The notes: generated by a model not told the origin, from the letters alone. 64,000 nt of DNA from Dipteris shenzhenensis (GCA_047967505.1 CM106538.1); one strand, 5' to 3'. Shown: positions 12,959 to 25,924, numbered from the stretch's first letter. Numbers and translations are program-made.

Positions 12959-13215
12959 TGACAAAATATGAAGAGGGGAGAGGAGAAGAGTGGAGATGAG
13001 GAGAGAGGGCACAGCTAGAGAGCACACCACAAATGACTAGCTGTATACTATATTTGGTTGAAAAAATAGAATATATACAAACCCTTTTAGGGTTAGGGTT
13101 AGGGGATCTAACCCTTTCCTTTATATCACTCTATTGGGTTAGTGCTATGCACATATGATCATGTGATGGTGCTATGCACACATGATCACATGATGTTGAG
13201 CATGAACTCTCAACA
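12959..13215 (-). mobile_element. Truncated 3-prime LTR of copia A1
   Basis: Read on the minus strand the LTR begins TGTTGAGAGTTCATGCTC at 13215, directly after the polypurine tract GATCTTGAGGGAAGG (13216-13230). It contains a TATA-like ATATAAAGGAAAGGG, three telomere-like CCCTAA units and the GTGGTGTGCTCTCTAGCTG block. It matches the LTR at 32439 for about 250 bp, then stops abruptly at about 12959 after TTCATATTTTGTCA. The remaining 2.3 kb of LTR is missing. Confidence 0.8.
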
Positions 13216-16200
13216 CCTTCCCTCAAGATCAACATCATAAAATAGGCCTTCCCTCAAGATGATGATTCTGGGGAATCGAAGAAGGACTGAGCATTACATT
13301 CCATCACACCCCTTTAATGGTAATGTCCTTCCTCTGCATCAAACCAAGAGCTAGTCGGTATTTCTCGAATAGCTCTTTACCGAGTGGTTTGGTAAAGATG
13401 TGTGCAACATTCTCTTTGCTATCACAATGCTGCAGTGTGATGTCACCAAGTAACACTCTTTCTCTGATGAAGTGCTTTGTCCTGGAGTGATATACTGGAT
13501 TCTTGGCCAATGCTTGAGCTGATTGATTATCACAGTATATTGTTGTTGGCTTCGACTCATCAAAGTTATCTATTTCTGACAATAGTCTTCTGAGCCATAT
13601 AGCCTCACATGCACTTGTAGTGAGTGCTCTATATTCCGCTTCAGTCGAAGACAAAGAAACAGTTGGCTGTTTGTTTGACAACCATGATATAGCACCTTGA
13701 CCAAGGAAAAATGCATATCCTTGTGTCGATCTCCTGGTCTCATGATCTCTGGCATAGTCACTGTCACAGTATCCATGCAACCGTGGATGACTTCCTCTGT
13801 ATTCTATCCCAAACTATCTTGTACCTATGATGTATCTCAAGACTCTTTTGGCTGCATTCCAGTGAGTATTTTGGATTTGCCATAAACTGGCTAGTGAGTT
13901 TACTGCATAACAAATATCTGGCCGTGTGATTGTTAGATATATAAGAGATCCGATGAGTTGCTTATAGTACCTGTCATTGACTATAGGCTTTTCTGAATCT
14001 TTAGTAAGTTTCAAACTCTGTTTCATGGGAGTGGCTACAATCTTGCAATCTACCATATGAAACTTCTTCAGGAGACTATCATCATACTTGAGCTGACTCA
14101 TAAATGTGCTATCTGAATCTCTCCAGAACTCAATTCCAAGACAATAGTGCATAAGTCCAAGATCTTTCATGTCGAACTCTACAGATAAGTCTTGTTTCAG
14201 TTTTCTAATGAAGCTATCCTTGCTTCCTGTCACAATCAGATCATCTACGTACAAAAGTGCAATAGTAATGTCTTCCCCTTGAACTTTGTAGTAGAGAGTA
14301 TGATCTGCATTGGATTTCATGTATCCGAGATTAGCAAAATACTTATCAATTCTATTGTACCAACTTTTGGACGCTTGCTTTAAGCCATAGAGACTTTTCT
14401 TGAGATGGCAAACCTTATTCTCCTTTCCTGGTTCAACATAACCTACTGGTTGTTGCATGTAGACTTCCTCGCCTAGATAACCATTGAGAAATGCATTCTT
14501 GCATCGAGCTGATACACATTCCATTTGCTAAGTGTCGCTAGGGATATCAACAACCATATGGAATCCATCTTTGCTACTGGAGCATAAGTCTCATCATAGT
14601 CCTGACCATATTGTTGTGCAAATCCTTTTGCAACTAATTTGGCTTTGTATCTTTGAATACTTCCATTTGGATTGTACCTTCACTTTGTATACCCATTTGT
14701 TTGCTATGGCCTTCTTTCCTAGTGGAAGGTCGCATAATTCCTAAGTATTATTCTTATACAAAGGATCCATTTCTTCATTCATAGCAGTTTGCCATTCTAG
14801 CATCTTTGAAGTACACTAGCTCTTCTGTAGCCATGATGGTAGTCATAAGAGCATAGTTGGTGGTTTCAACTTGAATTGCTTTGCCTTTCTGAACATATGT
14901 CAATCTGGCTAGAGGTCTGCTTTCCCTAGTAGACCGTCTGAGCTGTTGTGGCTCTGCTTGGGGTGTTATTGGCAATTCTTGCTCTTCTTCATCAACATGT
15001 TCTGTAGATGACTGTGAAGTCGATGCTTCTATCTCCTGTGTAGGTAAGGTTTTCCATTTTGATTCCTCATCAAAGATTACATCTCTGGAGATAATGACCT
15101 TGCGGTTGATGGGATCATACAATTTCTATGCTTTGCTTTCTTCATTGTACCCAACCATGATGCATTTGCGTGACTTCGCATCCAATTTCCTGCGATGATC
15201 ATCATGTATGTGGGCATATGCTATGTAACCAAATATGTGGAGATGCCCAATGTGTGGCTTGTGTCCAGTGAATGCTTCATAAGGAGTCATACCTTGTATC
15301 GGTTTGTGGTAGGAAGCCGATCAAGCAAATAGTTTGCAATGGCTATTGCTTTTACCCAATACTAATTTGGAAGATGTTTTTCACTAAGCATTGCTCTAGC
15401 ACTGTCTGCTAAAGTCCCATTCTTCCTTTTAGCTCTTGCATTCAGCTGAGGAGTATCTGCACATGTGAATTGTCTTCGAATGCCATGACTTTTGCAAAAG
15501 TTCATGAATGCTAAAGACATGTATTCACCTCCTCTATCTAATCTCATGACCTTGATCTTTCTACTTGCCTGGTTTTCTACCATCGCTTTGAATTCTTGAA
15601 ATCTAGAAAACGCTTCACATTTCTCTTTTAGAAAGTAGACTCAACAATATCTGCTATAGTCATCGATGAAAGTCAAGTAGTAAAGTGAACCATTGATGCT
15701 GCGGGTCTGGGCATAACCCCATACATTTGTATGTATCAAATCAAGAATACCTTATGCACGAGAGGTACTTCTGCCAAAGTTGGTTCGCTTTTGTTTCACA
15801 AACCTTTCCAAGAAACTGTAGCTTCGGAATCCCAATGGCCATATTCTGATTCCTAAGATCTAACAAGTACTTGAAGTTGACATGACCATATCTCTTGTGC
15901 CATTTTGCAAATAGTGGCATCTGTTGCGGTTGAGCTGACATGGCATGCTTATCTGGTACTATAGCTAGCATTCTATATAAGCATCCTTCCTTGACACCTT
16001 TTGCTACTAGTTGACATCTTTTGGATTTGTCTCTGATAGTGCATTTATCACCGTCAAAGATGACTTTGTAATTGTGTTCCGTCATTTGACCTACTGACAA
16101 AAGGTTCTTGCTGAGCTTTGGAACATAGAGCACATCTTTCACTAATCCTTTTGTACCAGTGAAATTGTTCATAGGGATAACATCTGTCCCTTGAACTGGA

Positions 16201-17478
16201 TTCGGTGTATTGTCTGCTATGTAGATGATATTTTTCTTTCCTTCTAATGGCTTCATTTCTTGAACCATTCCTGATGATTTGTCATGTGAGATGATGCACC
16301 GTTGTCGATATACCAAGGATCCTATTCCACTTGGTCGACTTGATAGCTAAAATCCTTTTTGGGATTGAAATCAGTGTCTGGGTACACTGTATCAATCTGA
16401 TGCATTTCCTCGCTTGCAAGAAACATATTTCCATGTTCATTTGCAAAATGACTGTGACTAGAATGTCCACCACGATGGTTTCCTTTGCCTCGGGAATTCC
16501 CTCTGGACTGACCGCCTTGGTCGTACTGCTTCTTTCAGCAATCTCTTTCATAGTGTCCAAACTAGTGACAGTAGTTGCACTGAATGTTTGACACGGTGGA
16601 TGCATTCCCTCGTCCTTGAAATCTTCCTCAGTTGGAATGATTTCCTCTTTGTTGATTTTGATGTTGCTGATGCTGATGCTAACTTTGATTTTGTTGTTGA
16701 TGATGATCACTTTTTTGATATGATCTACCTCTACCTCTGCCTCTACCTCTACTTCTCTCTGAAGCTGTGAATGCCTTATCATTAGAATGACCTTTATGTG
16801 CTTGAATTGCCTGCGTCTTGAGTCCTTCACCAAGTAGGACTGACTAAAGTTCTTCCAGTGTTGGAATTTGCCATTGTATGGCAATACTCTCCACTAGATT
16901 CTTGTATTCCTCTCCTAGTCCATTCAAAATGACTTGACCCATTTCTGCGGGGTTCATTGTCTCTCCTGCTACTGCAAGTTGATTGTTGTAGTCTTTTATG
17001 CGGAGTACATAAGCATGACCGGTTTCGTTTCTATTGGGAAAACTCTGGTTGATTTGGTTTCTCAGTGTGAGAATCTTGGATGTGTTCTTGGACTCGTAGA
17101 GAGCTACAAACATATCCCATGCTTCTTTCGATGTCTTGACTGTGTTGAGCTATCCTAGCATGACATCTTGCACATTCTTCTTGATCAGATGTACTTGTCT
17201 TTCTTATCCCATTCTGCCTGAGCTCGGGCGATGGTAGGATCTGCTACTAGTGCAGAAACTATTTGTGTAGCTGTAGATCCCGCTGCTAGTGCTGTGACAA
17301 TAGATGGAGTAGAGCTACTTGTGGCTGGATCAGCCAATGGTCTAGAAGTAGACCCATCGACATACTCCCATTTGTCCTGAAGTACAAGAATGATCTCCAT
17401 TCGGTTTTTCCATGTACCATAATTGGAGTTGTCTAACTTAGTAGATGCCTCCAGATTGAGGTTGCGAGTCATAGACAT
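13216..17478 (-). pseudogene. Copia A1 gag-pol polyprotein, degenerate
   Basis: The gag start is ATG 17478 (MSMTRNLNLEAS...YGTWKNRME). Further along the minus strand come a zinc knuckle near 16545-16585 (CNYCH-stop-FGHYERDC, with an in-frame TAG), protease tail and pre-integrase frame 16316-15741 (DVLYVPKLSKNLLSVGQM; HKRYGHVNFKYL), integrase core (15583-15362, with VMRLDRGGEY), a linker (15122-14775), reverse transcriptase (14524-13814, with YVDDLIVTG and FLNGYLGEEVYMQQP) and RNase H (13780-13304, with YCDSDYA and SSTEAEYRA). Several frameshifts and stops split it. The full domain order is that of Ty1/copia. It lacks a usable open frame and is inactive. Confidence 0.88.
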
Positions 17479-17608
17479 GGTGCAAGAAATGTACTCAAAA
17501 GTGTCGTGAAAATCTCTGTATGAATCAACTACAAATACACTAACTGTGCCAAGTGAAATCTCTGAGCTGTCAGTGAAGATAAAACTGCAATATATAAAAT
17601 CTATGATC

Positions 17609-19782
17609 TGTATTATAAGGCTTGTGGCAATGATGCCGAGAATAGCCAAGAGGCTTTACAAGGCTAAAATGATGTGCACAATGCCGTGAGATAGCCGAAT
17701 AGGCTTTACAATAGTGGCATGTGTGTGTGAAATCAAGTGCTATCTGCCCAGTGAAATAATATGCAATGCCTTTGTACTCTCTGAAGTCTGCTCATTGAAC
17801 TGATGAACGTAAGGTTTTAGGTAATGTAATGATGTGAAACCGTATGTGAGTGTATGGACTGGACTCCGAGTAGGTACTAGTCGAGAATTTTAGGCATGGC
17901 TTAGATTTGGCAACTTGGGGAAATTCAAAGCGTCCCCTCTATGGCGATCTAGTCTAGTCTGATCTAGATCTATACCAACCATCGATCGATGAAAGAACAG
18001 CAAATAGTTCCTTTTCTTTTGTTCTTTTTAAGTGCTATGTCAGATGTGTCGATGTAGAGGCAAATGTGCATGCGGTGAGGCTCAAATGTGAGTGTAACTT
18101 GCACCGAAATGTACGCATGATGTGACAACGCATAGAGCACAAAGAAAAGAGCGACTTTCCTTTTTGGAGCACCCTCAAATTCTTCCTGGATCAAGAGATA
18201 CGACTTGATCTAGGTGGAGGGGCAAAAGGAGTGCAAATGGTGCTCAATGATGATGTGTCACTGTGGGTCACATGCAGTGTGATGTGGCACTATGCCTAGC
18301 AAGAGGTGTGCCAGTGGACACTTGTGCTGAGGTGGCAGGAGTGGTCACATGAAGTGACTGTGGAGCACTGTGTGTGCTTGCAGGGGTTAGTGCTTGGATA
18401 GCTGAGGTGGCACTACTGAGGTGGCACAAATGAAGATGTCAGTAGATGATGTGGCAATAATGACATGGTAGTGATGACGCGGCTATACTGATGTGGCAAA
18501 TGAGCTGGCAGGGTGATGTGTCTATGATGATGTGGCAAGTGACATGGTAGATGACATGGCAGATAAGGCTGACGTGGCACATGTTGATGTGGCAAATTGA
18601 CTTTGACTGACACATGGCAGTTGGTGATAGCTGGCAGATAAGCTGATGATGTGGTAGCTTCACGAGGCTACTGACGTGTCACTTAGAGTGACGTGGTAGA
18701 TAGGGTGCCATGTGTCACAATTGTGACCAAACCACCTAACCAAGGTTGATTGGACCTAACCTAACTAGGGTTGACTGAACCTAACCCTGGTTAGCTCCTA
18801 TCTGACACATATCAGTCAGAGAGCAAGAGAGACTCTAAGTAGAAAGATGACGATGAAATGGCAACTTGGAAAAGATGATGGTGAAGAGACAATCCATCAT
18901 TGTGTCGTTGCATGCAGGAAGCTGGTTTTGGAGCTGCGGCGCTTCACCGTCTTCTTCACCTTCAGGCTTGCAAGCTCACAGCCGTTTGAGTGATGCTTCG
19001 ATGCCGTAGAAGACGTTGAAGCCCGTGGAGGTAAGGAGCCCGTTTGGAGCTTCATTGCAGGAATGAAAGAGTGCTAGAGTGCTAGAAGGAACCTTAGAGC
19101 TTCTTAGTACAGTCGAGTGGAGAGGCTATCGCTAGAGCGCTGGCCGAACAAAGAGGCAAGGCTGGAGCATTGGCCATCTTACATGATGGAGCATTGGAAG
19201 CTACTATAGGGAGGCCATCTAGGAAGGCTCACGGCTGAGAGTAGAAGGCCGTGGGTGGTGCTCGAGGTGAAGTGTTGTTGCTTCGGGATTGCCCACAGCT
19301 GTGTTGTAGAAAGGAGCACCGTAGGATGGCATGTTGTCAGAGGGTCACCCATGAAGCTATTGTTGGGGGGTCGTCCGTGGAGCCATTGATGCTGAGAAGC
19401 CACCTTTGCTGGGGAGCCATCGTTTTGCGAGCCCAAAGCGCGGAGTAGAGGCCTTGCAGATAGTCGTTGAGGCGGTTAAGGATGTAAAGAATGAGGGAGA
19501 GAGATAGGAGACTCAAGTTTAGCTTTCTTCACAACACACAAAAGAGAGAGGACACAAGGTTGGAGGGTGAAGCCTTTCTTCACTTTTGCACACACAACAA
19601 CTATACAATAGAAGAGGGAAATACCCTATATGTCAAAACCTAGAATACGTGGTTCATATGTGAACCCAAACCAAAAACATACGTGGTAGTCTAACTACAC
19701 CACGAGTACAACTAACATAGGCGGTGACATAAATGATAGTCATCCAGGAGATATATCAGGGGTAGAGCTTGATATCTCAACA
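17609..19782 (-). mobile_element. LTR shared by copia B and copia A1
   Basis: On the minus strand the block starts TGTTGAGATATCAAGCTC at 19782, next to copia B's polypurine tract (19783-19797). It ends ...CCTTATAATACA at 17609, next to copia A1's leader. The A1-proximal part (17609 to about 18700, and weakly to 18940) is the reverse complement of the end of the LTR at 32439-35000. It includes the CTATTCGGCTAT...CTTGGCTATTCTCGGCATCAT block and a run of GATGTGGCA-type repeats. The B-proximal part differs from that LTR except for the first 18 bases (16 identical). No second LTR separates the two internal regions. It could be one recombinant LTR or a nested junction I cannot resolve by eye. Confidence 0.6.
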
Positions 19783-22700
19783 CTCCCCCTCAAGCTCAAA
19801 TCCATCTCACGTACACCAAGCAAGCTCCTAAATCTGCGAAGCTTCTCGGTACCCAATGCCTTCGTAAAAATATCAGCCACCTGCTCCTCAGTGCTGACAT
19901 AGACAAGATCAATCTCACCAGCTAGAACCTTCTCTCTCACAAAGTGATAATGCACCTCAATGTGCTTTGTTCTAGCATGATAAACTGGGTTATTAGCAAG
20001 CATGATGCTGCTAATGTTGTCACAATGAATGACAACTGCTGCATGAATTGACTGTCCCATATCTGCAAGTAGCTTCCGTAACCAAGCTACCTCACATGCA
20101 GCCATTGCTGCACCCCTGTACTCAGCCTCTGTGCTCGACAAAAGGCAACTGTTGGCTGCTTCTTGCTGCTCCAACTGATGGCACCACTCCCAAGGGAAAA
20201 CATAAAACCACTAGTAGATCTCCTGTCTGAGACACTACCAGCCCAATCAGCATCTGTGTATCCATGTACCTGTAATGCACACCCAGCTTCATAAAACAGC
20301 CCATAATGCAATGTGGACTTCACATACCGCAGTATGCGCCTAGCTGCATCCAAATGTGGCTTCCTCGGTGCCTGCATAAACTGACTCACCAGCCCCACAG
20401 CATAGCTCAAATCTGGTCTGGTTATAGTCATGTAAATCAAGCTACCTACTATGCGCCTGTACATAGTAATATCTTCAAGAAGCTCACCTGACTCTGCATT
20501 GAGCTTCACATTCTGCTCCAATGGAACAGAAATAGGCTTACAGCCTGTCATCCCATATTTGGACAGCATGTCCAAACCGTATTGCCTTTGCAACAGCCAT
20601 ATCCCACTCGAGGATCTAATAACCTCAATGCCCAAGAAGTAACGCAGCTCTCCCAAATCCTTCATCTCAAATTTCTGCTTCAACAGCAGCTTCACTTCAT
20701 TAATGTCTACATCACTATCACCTATTATAATCAAGTCATCAACATAGATGACTATAAGCACAATCCCTCTGTTTGTCCTTTTCACATAAAGTGAAAAATT
20801 TGAATTGGAAATCCGAAATCCAATAGTGACAAGATATTGCCCTATCTTGTCTGACCATGCCCTCGGCGCCTGTTTTAAGCCATACAAAGCTTTGCGCAAC
20901 CTGCATACAAAATCGGGGTGTGAATTATCCTCATAACCTTCTAGCTGCATCATATAAACCTCTTCCTGCAAATTACCATGCAAGAAGGCATTTTTCACAT
21001 CCATCTGATGCAAAGACCATCCCTTTGCAGCAGCCATAGCAATTACTGCTCTCACGGTTGCCATCCTTGCAACTGGGCTGAAAGTTTCCTCATAGTCAAT
21101 TCCATATGTCTGCGCAAAACCTTTGGCAACTAATCTTGCCTTGTACCTGCTAACAGACCCATCAGCATTGTGCTTTACTTTGTAAACCCACTTGTAGCCA
21201 ATAGCCTTCTTATCATGAGGCAAAGGCATCAAATCCCAAGTGTGGTTTGCATCCAAGGCAGCCATCTCTTCATCCATAGCTGCTTCCCAATTTTTATGCC
21301 CTGCTGCATCCTCAAAACATGTGGGCTCTGGCTCCTCTAGAACCTTGACCATATAAGCATAGTGATGTGCTGTATACCCATCATATCTCAGCCTATCAAC
21401 TGGATACTTAATACGAGTGGACCTCTGTACAACTGGATCAGTTGCAGGAGTCTTTAAATCATGCCTGCTTTTCCTTGCACCAGGTGTAACAATAGAGGGA
21501 ATCCCAAGTTCCTCATCAAGGCTCATTTCAGAGCCACTTGACTCTCCATCAACATGAGAGCTACCAACAGACACATCAAACACTGGAGCATGGTCCACTT
21601 TTTCTTTTCCCTTATGTGATACCTGCACAACACTATCAGGACTGCCATGTGACGATTCACTAGATCTCAATCTCCCTGTCCATGCATTAGATCCACTAGT
21701 AGAGGACTCTCTGGGTCCACTCAAGGCTTGAGATTGCTGCTCTGCATTTATTGCAGCATTCCCATTTCCTGCATCTGCATATCCTACCATAACAGTTGGT
21801 GCATACCAACTGCTCATTTCATCAAAAACAACATCTCTGCTCACTTGCATTTTGCGGGTGGAAGGGTTATAACAGCGATACCCTTTCTGGTGCAGAGCAT
21901 ATCCAATAAAGATGCATTTTTCTGCCTTTGGATCCAGCTTTGTTCTCTTCTCATCAGGAACATGAACATAAGCTATGCAACCAAATACCTTCAAGTGAGA
22001 AATATCTGGTTTTTGGCCTGTATACATTTCTTCAGGCGTCATGCCATGGACAGCTGCAGTGGGGGTTCTGTTCATAATATAAACAGCAGTTGCTACTGCT
22101 TCAGCCCAAAAATAATCAGGCATGTTTTTCTCATTTAGGATCGCCCGTCCTACTTCTGCAATATGCCTGTTCTTCCTTTCTGCAACCCCATTCTGCTGAG
22201 GGGTAGACCTGCATGAGTACTTCCTTTGAATTCCCTGTTCTTTCAGATATTCACAAAATTCTTCTGAAAAGTACTCTCCCCCTCCATCAGATCTTAGCAC
22301 TTTAATATGCACACCTTTCTCTTTTTCAACCATGGCCTTAAAAGCCTTGAAATGGCTGAACACTTCACTTTTGTGCTTCATAAAATAAATCCACACCTTC
22401 CTAGTGTAGTCATCAATAAACGTCACATAATAATGGCATCCACCAATAGAAGCAGCTTTGGTTGTCCAAACATCTGAATGGATCACTTCCAAAGGTCTTC
22501 TGCTCACCTTAGCATTTTTGGGAAATGCATGTCTGGCCTGCTTACCCATTTGGCATGCTTCACATACCTTTTGCATTCCCTCAACTCTGAATTTAGGCAA
22601 ACCTGCAACAATGTTTTTTGTTTGCATAGATTTCAGCCTTTGTATATTCACGTGCCCAATGCGCTTGTGCCATATCTCAATATCTGCAATGACACCTCTC

Positions 22701-23929
22701 CCATGTGCAAACATAGCTGCTTTCACCTCAGGCATATCAACATCCAAGGTGAACATTCTGCCATTTTTGTTGCCTTTTGCAACCAAGCGGCACTTATTTT
22801 TCAAGTCCTCAACAAAGCATCCTTCAAGATTAAATCTAACCTGCAGACCTTGCTCAACCATCTGGCCTACTGAAACCAGGTTCTTAGTGATTTTTGGAAC
22901 ATGAAGTACATCTGCCAAGTACTTCGTTTTGCCATCCTGCATAGCCAATGGCACTTTACCAACCTGCGTAATTGGGTGCGCAGTATCATTACCTGTGTCG
23001 TCACCATGCCCACTTGATGATGCATAGTTGCTTTGCTGCAACTTCCCACTTTTGATGTCATTCTGCTTTTTATAGCATGTATTCTCCTTATGTCCAGGCT
23101 TTCCACAATAATAGCATTCTGTGTTGCTATTTACTTGCTGGTTCCTTTGCCATGAACCACGGCCTCTTTGGCTCCCCCTGCCTCTAGAACTACCACGTCC
23201 CCCTCCATAGGACTGGTTTTCCTGTTGTTGCTGCTGGTTCTGATTTCCTGCACGGCCACCAAAACGGCCTCTTCCTCTACCCCTGCCTCTACCTGTATTC
23301 GAGTAGAAAGCAGTCTCTTGAGAAGTTGAGGTGGCTGAACCACCATTCCTTTGCTCTTCACTCAGCAAGAGAGCAATAAGTTCCTGAAAATCAGGAAATG
23401 TTTCACGGACTCCAATGGATGTCCGAAACTGTGCATAATCTTTCCCAAGACCATTCAAGGTCACGGACACTAAGTCCTCATCATCAACAGGTGCTCCAAT
23501 GGAGGCAAGAGAATCTGCAAGGCCTTTCACCTTCAGGGAATACTCATTTATATTCAGATTTTTCCTTTGCACATTGTGCAACTCCTGCTTTAGCTGCATC
23601 TTTCGTGCTTTGGTATTTGTGCTATACAGCTTCACCAATGTATCCCATGCCTCCTTAGGTGTCTCTACATCCTGTATATGCACAATCATAGAATCTGAAA
23701 TGCTAACAGACAGCCAATACAGGCATTTTCTGGCTTTTTCATGCCATTCTTTAAAGGCCTTCAATTCAGCAGGAGTGGGAGCAGTACCCAAAACTGGTTC
23801 TGCAGTTTCACCACTGATGTAATCCCAAACTCCCTTTCCCATAAGGAAGTTTGTCATCCTGAACTTCCATGCTTGGAAGTTGTTCTTGTCAAGCTTCTCA
23901 CTGACAATGGTAGACAGATTCTCAGACAT
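19740..23929 (-). pseudogene. Copia B gag-pol polyprotein, nearly intact
   Basis: One open frame (23956-20087, 1,289 codons; likely start ATG 23929, MSENLSTIVSEKLDKNNF) encodes gag, an RG-rich stretch, a zinc knuckle CYYCGKPGHKENTC at residues 281-294, the end of protease (DVLHVPKITKNLVSVGQM), integrase (HKRIGH...CEAC; DVW; DDYTRK; NGVAERKNR) and reverse transcriptase (YVDDLIIIG near residue 1070). RNase H begins (YTDADWAG), then shifts frame at about 20137, where GCC-TTTTG-TCG replaces the expected GCC-TTG-TCG. The rest ([17 protein letters not shown]...DIFTKALG) continues in the frame ending at 19740, 43 bp inside the LTR. The DSGAS-type protease active-site segment is absent between GHGDDTG and NDTAHPI. 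The element is therefore defective, but clearly younger than A1 and A2. Confidence 0.9.
19783..19797 (-). promoter_or_regulatory. Copia B polypurine tract
   Basis: The minus strand reads GAGCTTGAGGGGGAG immediately before TGTTGAGA. In copia elements this is the primer site for plus-strand DNA synthesis and fixes the 5-prime edge of the 3-prime LTR. Confidence 0.7.
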
Positions 23930-23956
23930 TTTACAAATCACGAATTGCAACAGCAA

Positions 23957-24290
23957 CCTATAAACACAGCAAATGCCTCACAAGGGCAAATAGCAAAACT
24001 TCTGCAAAAAGCCTCACAGGAGCAGATCTGCAACACTGACGAAAGTGGTATTTCACCACACAGTCACTTCCTAGTGACGATTTTGCATCAACAGGCAACA
24101 GGCATGAATCTGCAACTCCCAATATCTCTGCACACAGGCATACGATGCAATTTCTGTGGCACCTTTCCACCGACTAGCCGCGCAGTGGTCGCACAGCAAA
24201 AAACAGGGTCTTTTTTTGAGTGCCTGCGAAGAACTTCCGCCTTCAAAACGGGCCCCGAAACGGCCTCAAATCAAAAAAATAAAGTTACAG
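23957..24290 (-). mobile_element. Copia B leader, 5-prime truncated
   Basis: This stretch upstream of the copia B start codon has no frame of interest and no sequence resembling the LTR block at 17609-19782. No primer-binding site of the TGGTATCAGAGC type is visible. I infer that the element's 5-prime LTR was lost, with the break somewhere near 24290 where the sequence character changes. Confidence 0.45.
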
Positions 24291-24299
24291 AAGGAGGTC

Positions 24300-25030
24300 G
24301 TGGAATGGTAGGCGATGTCCCATACATTGGTAGTCCTGATGAAGAGTTCCATGGATTTGATGGCACAAGGTTGGGATGGGAGGATCCAGGCCCACTACGC
24401 ATTGGCATTGTGACTTGGGTCAGGTTAGGCCAAACAGGTTGGTCTAGAGGTCCTCTAGGGAGTGGTATGTTCCATGTGCAGGCATAGGCCTATAAGGGGC
24501 ACTTGTTGGGTAGGGAATATCTCCCATGCTTTGCTGCCAAGGAGGCATCATAGGGGCTTCTGAGATGGAGAGTCTTAATTTTGTGAGCCTTCAAGGTTAC
24601 TCCTCTGCCCCCTTTGCTCTAGATTTTGGGACCCTTGTGAGAATGTGGGTCCAAATCCATCCCCATAGGATTGCCTATCATCAAAGAATTGGTATGATGG
24701 GGGTTGATTGCCATTAGGTATGGTTGGACTTGGCTCCCTGAGTATTGCTTCTGACATCGGAGGTTGAGCCAGCATTTGAGCCTTTTGACATTGCCCTAGT
24801 CTATCCAGCAAATGGGTTTAGCCACTCTACTAGCTCTGTCAATCCAAACCTTCCCATGATATTGGAAAAGGTTTCCCTTAATGTGGTTGCTGTTGTAGAT
24901 TGGTTAGGAGAGTAGAGGTCACCTGGTGGTGGTTCTTGCAATGAGTAAGAACTGACTTTTGAGCTTACTGACCCTGAGGATGCCAAGGTAGGTATGGAGG
25001 TCAACAAGATGGTATTTGAGGCACTGTCTT
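24300..25030 (-). pseudogene. Possible gag-like fragment
   Basis: Minus-strand frames 25007-24801 and 24811-24575 overlap in adjacent frames. They read as a continuous low-complexity protein rich in P, Q, S and N (TTATTLRETFSNIMGRFGL ... LNPFAG ... LDRLGQCQKAQMLAQPPM). This resembles the style of plant retroelement gag regions, but I cannot match a conserved domain. The upstream minus-strand part (25200-25030) gives no start context that decides the matter. Confidence 0.25.
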
Positions 25031-25227
25031 TAGGCTCAAGATGATCTTGTAGGACTCTTCTTTACCTCAAGATCATGTGTTCATTGGCACAGTGGAGGCC
25101 TCAATTCTAGGTTGAGTCTGCCTCAACGCAGGGTCAAGGAGCAATTTGCATGCAAATTTCATCATTTCTTGATTCTCGGGGTCCCAATTTTCATGTGCTT
25201 TTTCTTGATTTTTGGGTGCCCACTATC

Positions 25228-25775
25228 CCTACGGCCATGGGGATAGGGCTATGGCGACGATCGGTGGGATAGCAAGTCAGCGGGATAGAGTTAAAGCAAC
25301 GACATGCGAGATAGGGCTATGGCAATGACCGACAGGATATAGTTAAAGCAACGGCCGATGGGATACAGATACGGCAACGATCGGCGGGATAGAGATATGG
25401 CGACAACCTGTGGGGATAGGGCAAAAGCAACGATCGATAGGATAGCCTTATGGCACCGGGTCAATGTAATTTTGACCGACGAGATAGCTGACTGATAGTA
25501 ATTAATTAGGGTGGTGGGCTAGGTACTGACATGTGTCAAGTTAGTGATAGAGTTAAGGCAACGGCTGGCGAGATAGCAAGTCGGCAGGATAGCACTAAGG
25601 TGATGGGTCAATGCAAGTTTGACCGATGGGATACAGTTATGGCATCGGGTCAATGCAAGTTTGACCGGCGGGATAGAGCTATGGTATCGGGTCAATGCAA
25701 GTTTGACCAATGGGATACGGTTATGGCGCCGGTTGACGGGATAGCGCTATTGCACTGACCCATGGGGATAGGAAC
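25228..25775. repeat. GGGATAG minisatellite
   Basis: At least a dozen degenerate units follow one another, built on GGGATAG-AG(C/T)TATGGC(A/G)ACGA(T)CGG. In the second half (about 25600-25740) the unit becomes a regular 46-bp repeat that adds CGGGTCAATGCAAGTTTGACC. The CG content is higher than in the flanks. Frames through it are repeat artefacts. Confidence 0.8.
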
Positions 25776-25924
25776 ACGCAGTTTTGTCGACTAGGTTTTG
25801 ATGATTCTTGATGATTTAGAAGTTTCTGTTCATGTTTTTTTGTGATGTGGGGATGCTAAACTACCTAATCTACCTACTCAATGAAAAAAACTTCAAAGCA
25901 AAACAACTTTTGAAAGCCAAAATG

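Noticed and set aside
12822-13025. Minus-strand 67-codon ORF
   Set aside because: It begins in the truncated copia A1 LTR and runs into unrelated flanking DNA, so it is a chance junction frame.
18413-18663. Minus-strand His/Pro/Cys-rich frames in the LTR
   Set aside because: They come from the GATGTGGCA-type repeats and show no conserved spacing or domain.
22458-24487. Plus-strand frames of 131-248 codons opposite copia B
   Set aside because: They are antisense to the well-supported copia polyprotein or run from it into the spacer, with no domain.
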